64,000 bases of DNA from Cyanodermella asteris (GCA_900618795.1 UYJD01000003.1:528585-592584); one strand, 5' to 3'; shown: positions 32,619-45,174, counted from the stretch's first letter. The notes: generated by a model from the letters alone, not told the origin. Numbers and translations: made by a program.

Positions 32619-32966
32619 TCAGCGGACCGGTTCTTTCGTGTAGTTTGTAAAGCTCCTCGAAAGTGATGGCAAGCTGCGGCGACGGCGGAAAGATGATCCG
32701 GGAAGACGGCGTGCAATCGATGATTCGCTGACGATGATTGGCGCGACCTCGAAAGCCTCGAACTGCCGCTTTGGGAAGTGCGCGACAGCCCAGACGGCCA
32801 AGAGAAACACCACGCCGACCTGCAGAACATGCTCAAGACGATTGCCGATCCCCCATGACGGGTGCTCGTCGAACCTGACACGTACATGTCTCGTATCTCG
32901 CCCACTTTGCTTTAGCTTGACAGTCCCCGTGGAGGTCGTGGGCGACCTTTCTGGTTGCGCCTTCAT
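32619..32966 (-). CDS. Possible small single-pass membrane protein or leader ORF upstream of COX10
   Basis: An ATG at 32966 opens 115 codons that stop only 18 nt before the COX10 ATG and in the same phase. The product is basic with one likely membrane segment (VLQVGVVFLLAVWAVAHF) and no family I recognise. If COX10 transcription starts upstream, this would be a large leader ORF. If it starts inside, this is a separate small gene or chance. The same DNA also forms the divergent promoter of the CDF transporter. Confidence 0.25.
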   Translation of the reverse strand: MKAQPERSPTTSTGTVKLKQSGRDTRHVRVRFDEHPSWGIGNRLEHVLQVGVVFLLAVWAVAHFPKRQFEAFEVAPIIVSESSIARRLPGSSFRRRRSLPSLSRSFTNYTKEPVR

Positions 32967-33099
32967 CTCTGTGTATCAAGCAAACCATGGGAAGCTCCGT
33001 CTTGGCCACCCAGCCTTGAACCTCCTGCTGCCATCTGACAAAATATATCCCTATCAATCCCCGGCCAGGGCCTGACCTAAGGCCTCGACTACTGTCAAG

Positions 33100-34910
33100 A
33101 TGCACGATCAGGATGAGTTTTCTTCTCCCCGTCGCGGCAGCCAGCAATATACCAGTCCCGGGGTACCGCGCGGTCTCACTTACCTTTTTCCGGCTACCGA
33201 TGGCATGATCACTCGCGGTAATGCCTTGCAAGGCTTGATCTCCGAGAGATCTCACACGGATCTCACGTCTTTGAACCGAAATTATAGGAGCGGCTCTATC
33301 GACCTTGAACACGGACATGCGGATCGCGACGACGAGGATCGCCTGGGACCGACGCGCCGGCATAGCAATTTTGGTGTCGAGGCGCTTCTGGCTCCGCAGA
33401 TGAGGAGTATGCGATTGATTGGTAATACCAATCCTCGGTACCGTTGGGAACAATACATCAAATCGGATGACGAACTCAAACAGTACAAGAAGGCCTTGTG
33501 AGTATCCATCTTTATGTCGCTGATGCCGATTCCTTCATTTGAGATGCTCTGAACTATGTCCGGCAGTTGCCAACCCGGCAGCGTAATACAGACAGACTCA
33601 CAAGCCTGGTTCCGAGAATGCCTCATATCCAACGAAATGATCCTAATTGTATCAGGCGAGCGTACTACGAGCGCAACAACAGCTTGGTAGCACAGTATCT
33701 TTACATCGACAGGCTGCTTGACAGCTCATTACCTCACAATCTCCTTCAAGAATATCATACCCTCGATATCCCAACCACAATTCCAGAAGAGGACGGCTCC
33801 TCCAGCCCATCAGACCAAGGCTCCCTCACCTTTCCCACGCATCCATCGGCCTCGCCAAAGAATGGGCCCATGAAAGTGAAGCGTACGCCCAAGGCTTTGT
33901 ACCGCGTCCCGACCGAGGACACGCCCCTACTCGCAGACGGGGACACTGACCAGGACGAAGACGAGGAACCAGTCTCAAAGTATCACGCACCGATGCCGGA
34001 AGAGGACGTCGACAGCGATAGCCCAATTGTCACAGTCGCCATCGCCGTCAACTTCGCCGCAAATGCTGTCCTCCTGCTCTTGAAGATTGCGGCCGCGGTC
34101 TTGACCTCCTCTCTGTCCGTCCTCGCTTCCTTGGTCGACGCGGCACTGGACTTCCTCTCTACCGCCATCGTCTGGATGACGTCCAAGTTGATCACCCACT
34201 CCGCCAAGGACCCCTACGGCTACCCAGCCGGTCGACGTCGCTTGGAGCCCATCGGCGTCCTCGTCTTCAGCATCATCATGATCACCTCCTTCGCCCAGGT
34301 CTTGATCCAGTCCATCAGCCGCCTGACGAGCAACGACCGCGAAGTCGTCCAGCTCACCATCCCGGCAATCGTCATCATGGCCACCACCGTGGTAGTCAAG
34401 CTCGGCTGCTGGTTCTGGTGCCGGCTCGTCCGCAACTCGTCCGTGCAGGCCCTCGCCGAGGATGCCATGACGGACGTCGTCTTCAACACCTTCTCCATCA
34501 TCTTTCCCCTGCTCGGCTTCTGGCTCAAGATCTGGTGGATGGATGCCGTCGGCGGTCTCGTGCTCTCGCTCTACGTCATCTTCAACTGGGCGCGCGTGTC
34601 TGCGACGCACATCAGGAACCTGTCCGGTGCTGCGGCAGATGCCGACCGGCGGAATGTGCTCCTCTACCTGACCATGAGATTCGCCAAGACGATCAAACAG
34701 ATTCAGGGCATGACGGCCTATCACGCAGGCGACAAGCTGATCTGCGAGGTTGACATCGTGCTGGACGAGACCACGCAGTTGAAGGATAGTCATGATTTGG
34801 GCGAGAGCTTGCAGTATGTTCTCGAGAGTGTCCCGTTCGTGGACCGTGCTTTTGTACATATGGATTATCGTAGCGACAATTTGCCGACGCATATGGATCA
34901 GCGGGAGTAA
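33100..34910 (+). CDS. Cation diffusion facilitator (CDF) metal transporter, Mn/Fe-like
   Basis: Exon 1 is 33100-33497 and exon 2 is 33656-34910. The 158-nt intron runs from a GTGAGT donor to a CAG acceptor, and other AG choices meet stops. Splicing gives DELKQYKKA joined to LRAYYERNNSLVAQYL, then YIDRLLDSSLPHNLL, a block typical of fungal CDF proteins. The product is 550 residues. A long cytoplasmic N-terminus precedes about six membrane helices (from VTVAIAVNFAANAVLLLL). The metal sites read D-x3-D in both helix 2 (SLVDAALDF) and helix 5 (LAEDAMTDV). The loop YPAGRRRLEPIGV is the helix 2-3 signature. A C-terminal ferredoxin-like domain follows (CEVDIVLDETTQLKDSHDLGE). Paired DxxxD sites in place of HxxxD are known in Mn-type CDF carriers. 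It probably exports Mn2+ (or Fe2+) from the cytosol into an organelle or out of the cell. Confidence 0.93.
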
Positions 34911-37900
34911 ATTTTGGTGTGGAAGGCTGATGGTGTATCGCTAATATCGCTAATGTAAGATATGGATCTCAACGACAAACTTTTGCAGGATACGCGTTAT
35001 GCAAGGGACAAAAGACCACCGCGGGTCCTCGTTAGCCGACGTGGACGTGATGATTGCATGTACGTTCAGTGTTTACCGATCATATCGTCTGTGTCTTGTC
35101 AAATCGATGCAATCCAAGCTCTTTCTCCGCCATGTCTGAAGTCTGAGAGTGAGCATGTTTTGTGATCGACATACCTTCAGCATTCCAGCTACCCTCGGAC
35201 ATTATCGGGTGGAGTCTGCGCAGCGACACACACCGGCCTCTCTGTTGAATCCCAATGACAATATCCCGTGTGGCCCGCTACTAGAAGCAATTCTTTGCGT
35301 CCAGGTCAACAGAATAGCAAAGTTAACACTGGTCTTCCCATCATGTCACAGTCCCTTCTTGTGCCATGGTGGCTCAAGGGAATCCTGTCGGAGCCCAACC
35401 AAGACTAAGGCATTTGAGCTGCCAGAGCGTAGTTTCGGAGCCTGGGTATTGCCAATGCAGGACGTCGGCAATCGATCCTTCGCAGTACACTTGATTTTGC
35501 CCAGACGGTGATGGGCACCGCAAATACGCGCTCGATGAGAGGCTTGTGGATGTCCTGATTACTGGCGAAGGGACGCCATGTTTGGCTTGCGCTCGAAGCA
35601 AGGAAGTCAGAAGGGAGCGCAAAAGACAAAGCGAGTCGGTCGCTTGCAGGAAATGCAACATGTCTGTTCTCCAGGCGAGTCAGAGAACACGTTCGCATCC
35701 TCGTGTTTGTTTTGTTAGACCTGTACAATCTATCACCGTCTTTCTGAACCGCTTTGAGGTGTGCTCTGGCTGTTGTGTGCTGAAGAAGGTGCGGTGTTTT
35801 CTTTTCCATGGGCTTGTCTATGCAGCCTTGGACGGACTTCGGAACGCAGCAAGGAGATGAGGCTTCAGCTGAGATAGCTCAAGCCGTCGGCACAAGTTCA
35901 TGGCAGTGTGTTTGGGGTTATCACAAGCAACTGTATGGTCACGCAAGATAGTCGTTCGTGAATGCAACGGGATTGATGATGCCAAAATAAAGGGGTAAGG
36001 CGCGGCAATTGCGAACGATCTCCCAAGGACCAAGGAGCTCGTTGAGCAAGCCACGCATCACGAAGGCGTCATAGATAGTCGTCGAGTGGCTATAGCTATT
36101 GCCAAATCGCCGGGCTGACCATGAACGCCCTCCAGTGGGCTGGAAGTCGAGTCAGGGGTAAGCAGTATTGGGAGCAAAGCTTGGAACGAGGCCATATTGA
36201 ATGGGAAGACAAACTTGGCCATGCTTGAAGCTTGTATGCTGTCCGGTGTGGCGGAGGATGTTGAGCATTTAGCCGCCGCTTCGCTGTCGACCTGCTCGAT
36301 CGGAATGCTGGCGAAGGGCGACCAGAACATATGCTTTACGGAAGCTTAAGCAAGCATATTCGTACCTATCCGCGATCAGCTAATTGTACCAACCATTTCG
36401 GCTCATCTACTGCAATTTCAAGGACTAGTTTGCGTTCACAAGATGGCTGTGTGCTCATTTTGCAATTGTACCACGGAAGAAGCTGTCAGTCCGGGCGATT
36501 CCTGTTCGTCAGCTCAGCGGTCAGCCCAACCATGGAGTCTTCACGACGCCTCAGGGCTGTCATGGGGGTGTCGAATTCATCATGGCAGGCGAATAAGAAA
36601 TTCTGGCAGAATTGGCGAACATTGTCTTCTCATCGAGGGCCGTCCGTATCAAGAGTGGTTGACCATGCTGAGACGCCCTGTTCAGTACCGGCTCGCTCCG
36701 ACATGGACAGGACTTTTTGACAGGTGGCATGACCAACACCAGATTTGTGAAGAACTTGACAAAGATCAGCAAATTGCGTCAGCAGGTCGATGCCAATCAG
36801 ACGTCAAATCAGCTTAGAATTTGGAACAGGAAAACAAGGCAGGTAGAGCACCAGAATCGGTAAGGCTGGACGCCGACCAATGGCTGCGGTGGGTGCCGCA
36901 GGCATGTCTATCGCGAACCAGGCACAATTACTGCTTGATCGAGGTCACCGGTCACGGCTCGCGGACAAACCTGTCTCCTTCCTACAATTCATTCGCATCC
37001 TCCAAAGCTGGTGGACATTATCAACACGATAGAATTACCCTCCGACCGAAAGGTCCATTAATGAAGCCGTATGTTGTCCAGGGGCAGAAAACCTCTGCCG
37101 CAGAAGCACTGGCGAATAATGACCATACTGCCTGTCATATCCACTTGTAACGTTTCTTCTGCGGTTGTGGCATATACTTGGACCAATCGCTGGGCATTTC
37201 ACTCAGATGACTGACTGGAGGCAAACGGCATCGAGATGCTAACTGTTTCACAGCGGAGGACCCGTGGTCCACATAGGCACTCAGGCCGCTGTTCAGAAAA
37301 GGGGTTCAAACAGCACGCGGCCCGAGAGGATGTGTTGTCAGAAGGCCACCGTTGTTCCACTCCTAGAGCGGAAACCGGACAGAAACTACATTTGTCCTGC
37401 CACCTCGTAATGCCTTGCAGTCCGTTACCGTACGTCGTCCCATCGGCCGGCGATGTAATAAAATTCGGCAAGGAACTTCGGGGAGATGGACGCATGCTGT
37501 CGCCGTAAATTACGGAACTGAGGCCTGGAGAACGCCGCAACCTGGTGGTTCTTGGTACCGACCCGAGGCTATCCTTGCATGTGGCTTGGAAATTCAGCTG
37601 GCTATGTCTCGCACCACAACTAGGGTTGAAAACTGCTTCATGATGAGCAGACTTGGCCGGCTTCGTAGCCGGGGTTGTCTCAGCAGGAATCGGTTGAACG
37701 TCAGGGTTGTGGAAGTGAAGCCAAGCGCGACGCGCTTGAAGCTACGGTGGTCTCCGTACTTCACAAATAGATCGCTCAACAGGTCGTTTCTGGAGGTAAT
37801 GTGTTGGATAGGGCAAGACGTGCAGAATGTGCACCCGGGATGAGAGGCAAGCCACGCTTCGAGGCGCGGTCCCGGTCGATCTGGCCATTCATGAGCCGTG

Positions 37901-40900
37901 TTGGGTCGTCGGAGTGCAGACCGATGAAGGTCCATGCACGCCTGCGCCATGCTTTTCGACCGTCTAGATCATCCATCCACCGTCGGCCACGCCGATGAGG
38001 AACCTCAATTGTTCACTCCTCCTGAGTGGGGCCCACCAGCGTGACATTGCCTAAACGTCGTCGTCCACGTGGGCAATCAGGAAGGCCGCGAATGCAGAGT
38101 CCGTCATTGCAAGACGGACATGGTTGGGATAGTCAGGGCTCATCACTAAAAGTTGGACTGCTCGCCTTGCGCTCACTGGCCCCCGCACGAAATCGACAAA
38201 TTCCGCGGCTGATTCGAACCTGTTGCTGCACGATAATGGGAACAAATGGTGCCGATCCAGGAAGCCTTTTACGTAAATCATATGTTCGTACCAACTCGAA
38301 AGCCAGCCTCGGTTCTGTTGGCACTGTGACGATTGGAGGATAGCTATATTGCGGTCATTACCGAAGGTTCGGACGTTTAACACCCAGCGTGGGTACGTTT
38401 GGGAGGGCCTCTTCTCCGACGCCATACTCTTCATAGTACCTAGGAGGGTACCTTGCTGAGCATCAACCTGCGTCATCAGTCCTTCGGCTGTGAACTCTCG
38501 GCCAATCTAACCGCGAAGATTAAATTTGAGCCACAGCATGCAAACGCCACAATGGGCGGCACAGGAACACAGACCGTCAGTAGTGCCTAGTTAGTTCGCA
38601 AAGGTGTCATAGAGTTTCCAGCCTCCACAGGTGTCCTCTCTGAACCCGTCTCCCGCCAGCGCCGTGGTTCTAGCAATGAAGGCTGCACTGCAATAAAGAC
38701 GGCCACCATGTTATTGCTGCACTCTGAGGTTGGAGCCGCCGATTCCGCGCATCTCTCAACGGAAGCTGTACGTGGCGCTGATGCTTGTATCAGCCAAGTC
38801 GGTCGATGAAGCGAAGGTGGTCGTCACGACATCCAGTATGTATGCACGCCGGTGGCTCCGACTTGACAACCTCTGCTTAGACAATCCTACGGTGCAGCTC
38901 TCGTTACTGTTCCGCATTGACATGAGAATGAAGTTGTGCGCCACAAGCTACCATGGATGCTGATACTACTGACGGGAAGCTCCGATAGCATGACTTCACA
39001 GTGGGTGAGTGATCGCTAATCTCTTATGGAAATGGTTACCGTAAGATACGCTTCCATTTTCGCTGTCTGTAATCAAAAGTCATTCCCAGGCTCAAACCGG
39101 ATCCTGAGGGTCTGCCGGATACTAGAGCCTACTTACGGCTAGTTTGAAGGTCTTAATGCTAATCTCGATAAAGAGATCCTTCATACCAGAATGACTTGGA
39201 GCCACTGCAAGAGGGCATAGCTTCAAGAAAGCTTTCCGACCTCGAGCTGTGATGGTTCCTCGGCACCAGAGCACAAAGCAGATACCAATCTCGGCTTGCG
39301 CCACAGCTGGTGTGGCTTTGAATGCGAGCTCGAAACTCCTTCCAGTTTTGTCTGGTGTTCATCGGGCGGGTGCTCAAGTAATCTCGATCCCGACAATCTT
39401 CCCACCAATGGCCATACGAATGTGACCCAGCGCCTCGTCTAGATCTTGGAAGGACCAGAAAGAGGCAACGCCTCCACGTACCCCGATCGGGCTCTGTCTC
39501 CGAACAGATCTAAGCACCGTCGCTGATTTCTGGGTCACACCACAAGCGGCAAATCAGATCTTGGTTGCTGTTCCAAGTGAGCCATGGGAAACCCGAATCG
39601 GCGTCAAAGCAAATCTCAAAGTTAAGCTGATCTTGATCTCTACAACGGTTCGAAGCTCGCGTCCATGGCTCTCAGGGTGTGGGCCCTGATGGCAAACGGT
39701 ATTCCGAGCTTCAGGCTTTGTCTCCGGCGAGTCCAGCAGATATGTAGCTGTCAAGGCACAACGAAGAAGGGAGACGATTATCCTGAGCTGAAATGTATCT
39801 CACGTGTGTAGGACCTCGTTTCTACCTCACAGGATCTTTGAATTTGCGAACAGACTTATTTACGCTCAGCGTTTTTACCATGGCGCTGAACAAATTGACC
39901 AACAGCGAAGGGATCGAGTCACGACGTTCGCCGTCGATCCTCAACCCCCCAACCCTCTGCATTTTCCTGATGGGACATTCGACAGAACTACTTGCATTGA
40001 TGTACAGCGGTACGGCAGCACTACGTACGCACTTGCTCTTTAGGTTAGAAGGTTTTGCTTCCACCAGGCGCCACGCTGAAACATGCAGACGCGGTCCGTC
40101 ATGGTCGAGGTATCTGTCAGAGCAGTCTGCTGGTATCGTAAAATGCAGCCGATCCTCGACCTCGAGGCGCAGTATCCATAAAATGTAAACATATGGACTA
40201 CGATGGTTGAAGATGATTTTCTAGCTTGTTGCTTGAATGCTTCGGGGGACCGAGCTAGTTAGCAGACGCTCTTCATGGACAATGCTCATGAAAGCTCCAG
40301 TGTTTTCCCTCAAAGTTAATATGTACAGGGTCTCAAAGAGAACCGATAAATCCAGCCACACTTCTTTAGCGTTTCCCCACAAAGGTTCGCAACAATTCAT
40401 TCCAGCCCTGTGAGGCCGCGTGGCGGCGATTTTGGTTGTACCGGCAAAGGGCTACCAGTCTCGTCATGATGCCGAGAGGCAGTAGGACCATGGTCAATCG
40501 CGCATCTGTGCACCAGTACCGATCAACGTTGAGTCATTAATTTTGTTTGTTACATTGACGGAAACCGATGTGGCGTTGACTTTCAGAGTGTGCCACTAAG
40601 ACGTCAATTCACCAGCGGCGGCTTCCCCGTTCTCTGCGTTCCTATTCTCATTACAGCATTGCTCTCTTGCAGACCACAGACCCTACAAGGCAAGGCGTGG
40701 TCATCTCGCAAGTGAGCCGTGCTTGACACGATATCTCTGGCTGTGATCTCTTGCTGATCTCGAGGTCATGTGCATATACTAATTTGGGGTCGTGATTGAT
40801 GGCGCACTCTGTCACGTTGTACATGGAGCTTCGCGGCTCTGCAAACGTGCTTCTATTGCATGCATGATGGTCAATGCTGGTTCTGTATCTGCAATCTTAC

Positions 40901-43018
40901 AATCACGGCCATCGAAAAGTTGTGCGGTTTTTCTGAAAGTAGTTATGCTTCAGGACCGAGAAGTGTAACCCTCCTCCTTAGCACAGATCTTCGAACAAGG
41001 CTAGGCGCAAAAGTGCTTCAGAGTTCGTAAGCCCTGCGATGCAAAGAATTTCCGAGTTCTCGGCAATGAGAGCAAGGCCTGCGCTTTCATATTAACAAAA
41101 AAAAAAAAGAATGAGACAACTACCAAGGTCAGTATTCATTCTACCACACCAATCTGGTATCGGGTTGGTGTCGGGTTCCAGCGAGCTGCAACGGTTTTAG
41201 CTTGTGGCAGGGTGCTATGTTTCTTTGCGCAGCTGCCGCGAGGTTCAGGGCCTGCCTGGTCAACCGCTGTCTTGGTCACACATCTGGATAGAAAAAGCGT
41301 CGTGCGCCGCTGTGTCTGCCCAAAAGCATCGTTAAACCAGGCTCGCAGTCGCTCTGTGGCGACCTGCTGAGTGTGCTAGACAAATGGGGGCTTCAACACA
41401 GCTATAAGACCGGTCTCGAGGTCCTTGAGTCCGGAGGATGGTGGCGATGATCAACCACTATGGCGGAGACCGGTCTTTTGCAGGACATGGGGAGCTCAGA
41501 CCACGCATGGTTGAGCCGGATGAGAGGCGCCACGATGTCTGTTCAAAAGGATGGGTCTACACTAACTTTCAGCCACTACAGCCCCAGACAACCCTGGTCC
41601 CACACTTGGCTGTCGACTGTATCGGTCCGCCGACTAGCACAGACCTTACCAAGTTACAGTACGTCTATTTCCGTACTCCCTCGACAGGGTATAGCTCTTT
41701 TCTGCACCACTGGACACTCTTAAAAATCACAGCGAATGATGCCGCCAACCTCGTCATCGTCGACCATGTCCCGGATGGACCGCCGCGAAGCACGCGAATG
41801 GGCCCGTCGTGCCCGACAAGTGCCATTGTTGCTTCTGTACCTGGGGCTGCATGCGGGATGCATGGATGTTTACTGTTTCACCGTCATCTCTCTGCCCGTG
41901 CTGCGGCACTGCCAGTCGTACACCTGATGCCGAGGTCGACACTACCTTACTGTCATGGAGCCGAAACATTTCGGTCTTATCGATTTGAAGCAGTATGTGT
42001 TTCCCAAAGTGTGTGTGCTAACGGTACTGCACATACCGGCCTTCGGATTGCAGCATCCGCCATTGCAGCCATGTCCAATCATCGTCGAAACATCGGACTT
42101 TGCGACCTGCTCGCTTCAAAGTTTGTAGCTACAAGGGTGGCTCATTGTCCTGTCCAGCCTATTGAAGTCGTCAGCTGGCGTCTTGTCCATTGAGGCTCGA
42201 GCCTTGTTGGCACTCGGGTGCTTGCTCGGCTGCGGCCCTGGTCGAGATAATCGAGCCACGAGTGGACCGAACACGCTCATGTCACTTTCGAGAAGCAGAA
42301 AGAGGACATGGGTGCAACGTCCGGTACTTTTTTTTTTTTTGGTGCCGCTATAGGCATTCACCGTCTCCGTTGATTCGCCGCATATGCTTCAGGGTTCCGG
42401 CAAAGGTTGGCTTGTACTGGATGCGGGTGCCAGCTCACCCGTGGCTAGCCCTTTCTGACCACCTTGCTGCGGCTACGGCTCTTGTACTGTCTCTCCGCAC
42501 GGAGCTTGCTCTTTGTTATAACCTTTACTCATGCACGTCCAGGGCTTTTGGCCTGCCCTCGTGCTTGACCCTTTCTCAACTCGAAGTATCATCGAGTTTT
42601 TTTTCCTTTCCGTTCAACGGTAGCGTAGTGAAGTCTCAACGATGTGGGACTTCTACCAAAGGTTTGCATGATATACACGGCCATCAAGCTCTCAACGCTC
42701 CTTCGCTGCTGCCGTCATCGGCCGACACTCATTCACTATCTGGTCTTTTGGCTGTGTGATTGCGGATTGCAAATACTCATGTACTAGCAAACACCTCCTC
42801 TGTCTTCGCATTCTTGCGACACCTAGTCGTCTTCGCAGACCCTCCTTTACGACGAAAGAGCTTCCCTGCCACATTCTACTCACTGACGTATCGCGTCTTC
42901 CCTTGGCGTTTAGCCCGACGTCGAAACACCTGCGGGCGGTCACCAATAGCAACGAGATACTTGAGAGGCTTCCACGGCTTTCTACCTTTGCGCGACAAGA
43001 CGTCAACATTCGGGCAGC
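34911..43018. other. Eight-kilobase block with no supported gene
   Basis: No frame here shows a recognisable domain and the longest frames (about 130-250 codons) have chance-like composition. I looked for transposon terminal repeats, reverse-transcriptase or transposase motifs and tRNA promoters by eye and saw none. Short coding-like traces include a Cys-rich plus-strand frame near 35546-35860 (PCLACARSKE, ACRKCNMS) and a 90-codon minus frame at 36058-36330. A short plus frame at 41738-41927 reads MMPPTSSSSTMSRMDRREA. None reaches the level of a gene call. The last 300 bp are the promoter and leader of the YTH gene. The block may hold decayed genes or lineage-specific sequence. Confidence 0.5.
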
Positions 43019-45174
43019 ATGTCGGGTTCGCAACAGGGTCCGAGCGATGGTAAGCAACCTTGTGGCCGAAGCTCTGACGATTCATGAGCTGATAGATCTG
43101 CCCTGGATAGGTCAAGACACTTCCCCACCTCCGGGTTCAGCGAACCCGCAAGGACGACATCCGAACCCCCTGTACATCTACCAGAATCCTTCACACGTGC
43201 CATACCAGGCTCAGTTTGCCCAGCAGGACAACGTTGATTTGATGCGCATGAACAGCCTGCAACCTGTCTTCCCGAGCGTACAGCAGCCTAATTACGCACA
43301 AGGGCCTCACTACCCCGTGGTTAACCCTCCTCAATACTCTATTCACCCTCAGGGACATCATTCCACATATCATGGCTACCTGCAGAGCCCTACGCAAACA
43401 GGCGGGTTACAGTACCCATGTTATGTCGACCAAGGAGGTCATGCCGTTCAATATAGCCCAATGCAAGCGCGATTTCCTGCTCAGGCCGTGTATACAGGAC
43501 CACAGATGCAGCGATATGGCGCATACACGCCAGGCTACGGACCCCCAAGTCCAGCTCAATCGCGTGGATTTCGAGGTATCTTGGTTCTCTCCGGCATGCA
43601 CTTAGTTCGATTGTCTGATGATAAGCAGGAGTCCCGCGCGGACACCCAAGTACGGAGTACGCCCAACCAACGCTTGTTCCGGGCCAGCATCCCACTGCAG
43701 TACAAGACAGGCCTGAATATTCGTCCGGTAACCAATGCCGTACCTGGCAGATGGACACAACGGCTAATTCCACGCAGTAAGCAAAACGCCTTCTACAAGC
43801 CTAACAGTGCCGAGTGTTCCACGAGGTCCTCCACGCAAGCCGAAACAGTCCGGACACGCTCTCTGGGTCGGTAATCTTCCTCCGCATGCACGAGTGAGCG
43901 ACGTGAAAGACCATTTTGCGCGGGAAGCGACAGCAGATATCGACTCAGTCTTCTTGATCTCGAAAAGCAATTGCGCGTTTGTCAATTACCGCACCGAAAA
44001 AGCTTGCGCGGCTGCGATGGCTCGATTCAACGACTCTCGCTTTCACGGCGCCAGGCTTGTTTGTAGGTTGAGGAAGTCAGGAGGGAGTCCGTTGTCTCCC
44101 GGCCTTGGTCCGCCATCATCAGTACCCAGTGGCCCAGCCGCCCAGCCGCAAGGGGCTTTGACTCAAACTCAGACGGCAGTCGAGGCCATCGCTCAAAATC
44201 GCGAATTTTCTCAGAAAGCGACCGAGATCGCTCAGCCTGGAAAAGTTCAAGTGAACGACAAGTACTTCATCGTCAAGAGTCTGACGGTTGAGGATTTGGA
44301 GCTCAGTGTCCGCAATGGTACATGGGCCACACAGGGTCACAACGAAGAGGCCCTCAACAAGGCTTATGAGGTACGTGAGTGCCCTCAACTCCATAAGACG
44401 ATGATCGCTCACCTGTGGCCGCAGACAGTGGAACATGTATTTTTGGTGTTCTCGGCGAACAAGTCAGGTGAATACTTCGGCTACGCACGCATGGCCTCTG
44501 CCATTGATGATGAGACCGCGCAAACTCTTGAATGGAAGCAATATCAAACAGCACCACGAACCGATGGCCTCAGCGCTGACCCTGACCTACCACGGTCAAT
44601 CCCAACTCCGGCGACCGAATGGGCTCCGAAAGGTCGCATCATCGATGACTCCGCTCGAGGCACAATATTCTGGGAAGCAGAGTCTGACGATTGGGACGAT
44701 CCGGAACCACGCGAAATCCTTGTGGATGGTGAAATTGGAGCCGATGGTGGCCCGAAGCACGAAGACAGTGATGCAGAAGAAGACAACGATGAAGCCGGCG
44801 ATGGTGAGGAGGGAGCACCGGCCGAGAAAGGAAAGCGTCCCGCACAGACAGGTTCGATGCCCACGATCGCGACCAGTGAGGAGGACAGTCCTCAATCCTT
44901 TGGTCGTCCTTTCCGCGTTCAATGGATGAGCACCACGCGCCTCCCTTTCTATCGCACGCGGGGTCTGCGCAATGCCTGGAACGCCAACCGTGAGGTCAAA
45001 ATCGCTAGGGATGGAACAGAGCTCGAAACAAGCGTGGGCAGGAGGCTGGTCTCGCTCTTCCAACGTCCAATGAATCCCGCCATGCCGATGCAGCATTCAC
45101 AATTCGCCGGACAGCTTCCAGGTCCGATGGGATACGGGCTGCCGCAGTACCCCGGTCCGCCAGGCCGTTATTAG
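43019..45174 (+). CDS. RRM-YTH domain RNA-binding protein (m6A reader)
   Basis: Five exons are inferred: 43019-43049, 43111-43575, 43629-43776, 43815-44370 and 44425-45174, giving 649 residues. The N-terminal 210 residues are disordered and rich in Gln, Pro, Tyr and Gly. A single RRM follows: RNP2 is LWVGNL, RNP1 is SNCAFVNY, and the domain ends with ARLVCRLRK. The YTH domain comes after a short linker, from DKYFIVKSLTVEDLELSV through NGTWATQ and VFLVFSANKSGEYFGYARM. It is interrupted by an acidic insert of about 100 residues (DSDAEEDNDEAGDGEEG). It ends with FRVQWMSTTRLPFYRTRGL and ETSVGRRLVSLF. YTH domains bind N6-methyladenosine in RNA through an aromatic cage. The third intron (43777-43814) would be only 38 nt. 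It is the one donor-acceptor pair that restores frame, so this junction is the weakest point. Confidence 0.88.

Noticed and set aside
32833-33453. 206-codon minus-strand frame overlapping the start of the CDF transporter
   Set aside because: It lies antisense to a well-supported exon and has no domain or good composition.
33975-34892. 305-codon minus-strand frame opposite the CDF transporter
   Set aside because: It is very rich in Asp, Gly and His, the complement of Val/Ile/Leu codons of membrane helices.
35546-35860. Cys-rich frame (CLAC, CRKC, CSGCC) that could suggest a zinc-binding domain
   Set aside because: Spacing fits no known zinc-cluster or finger and the rest of the frame looks random.
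41438-42193. 251-codon plus-strand frame in the gene desert
   Set aside because: No recognisable motif, composition like translated noncoding DNA, and other phases are equally open.
34911-43018. Transposon or virus-like element in the gene desert
   Set aside because: No terminal repeats, transposase, reverse transcriptase or integrase motifs were visible by eye.
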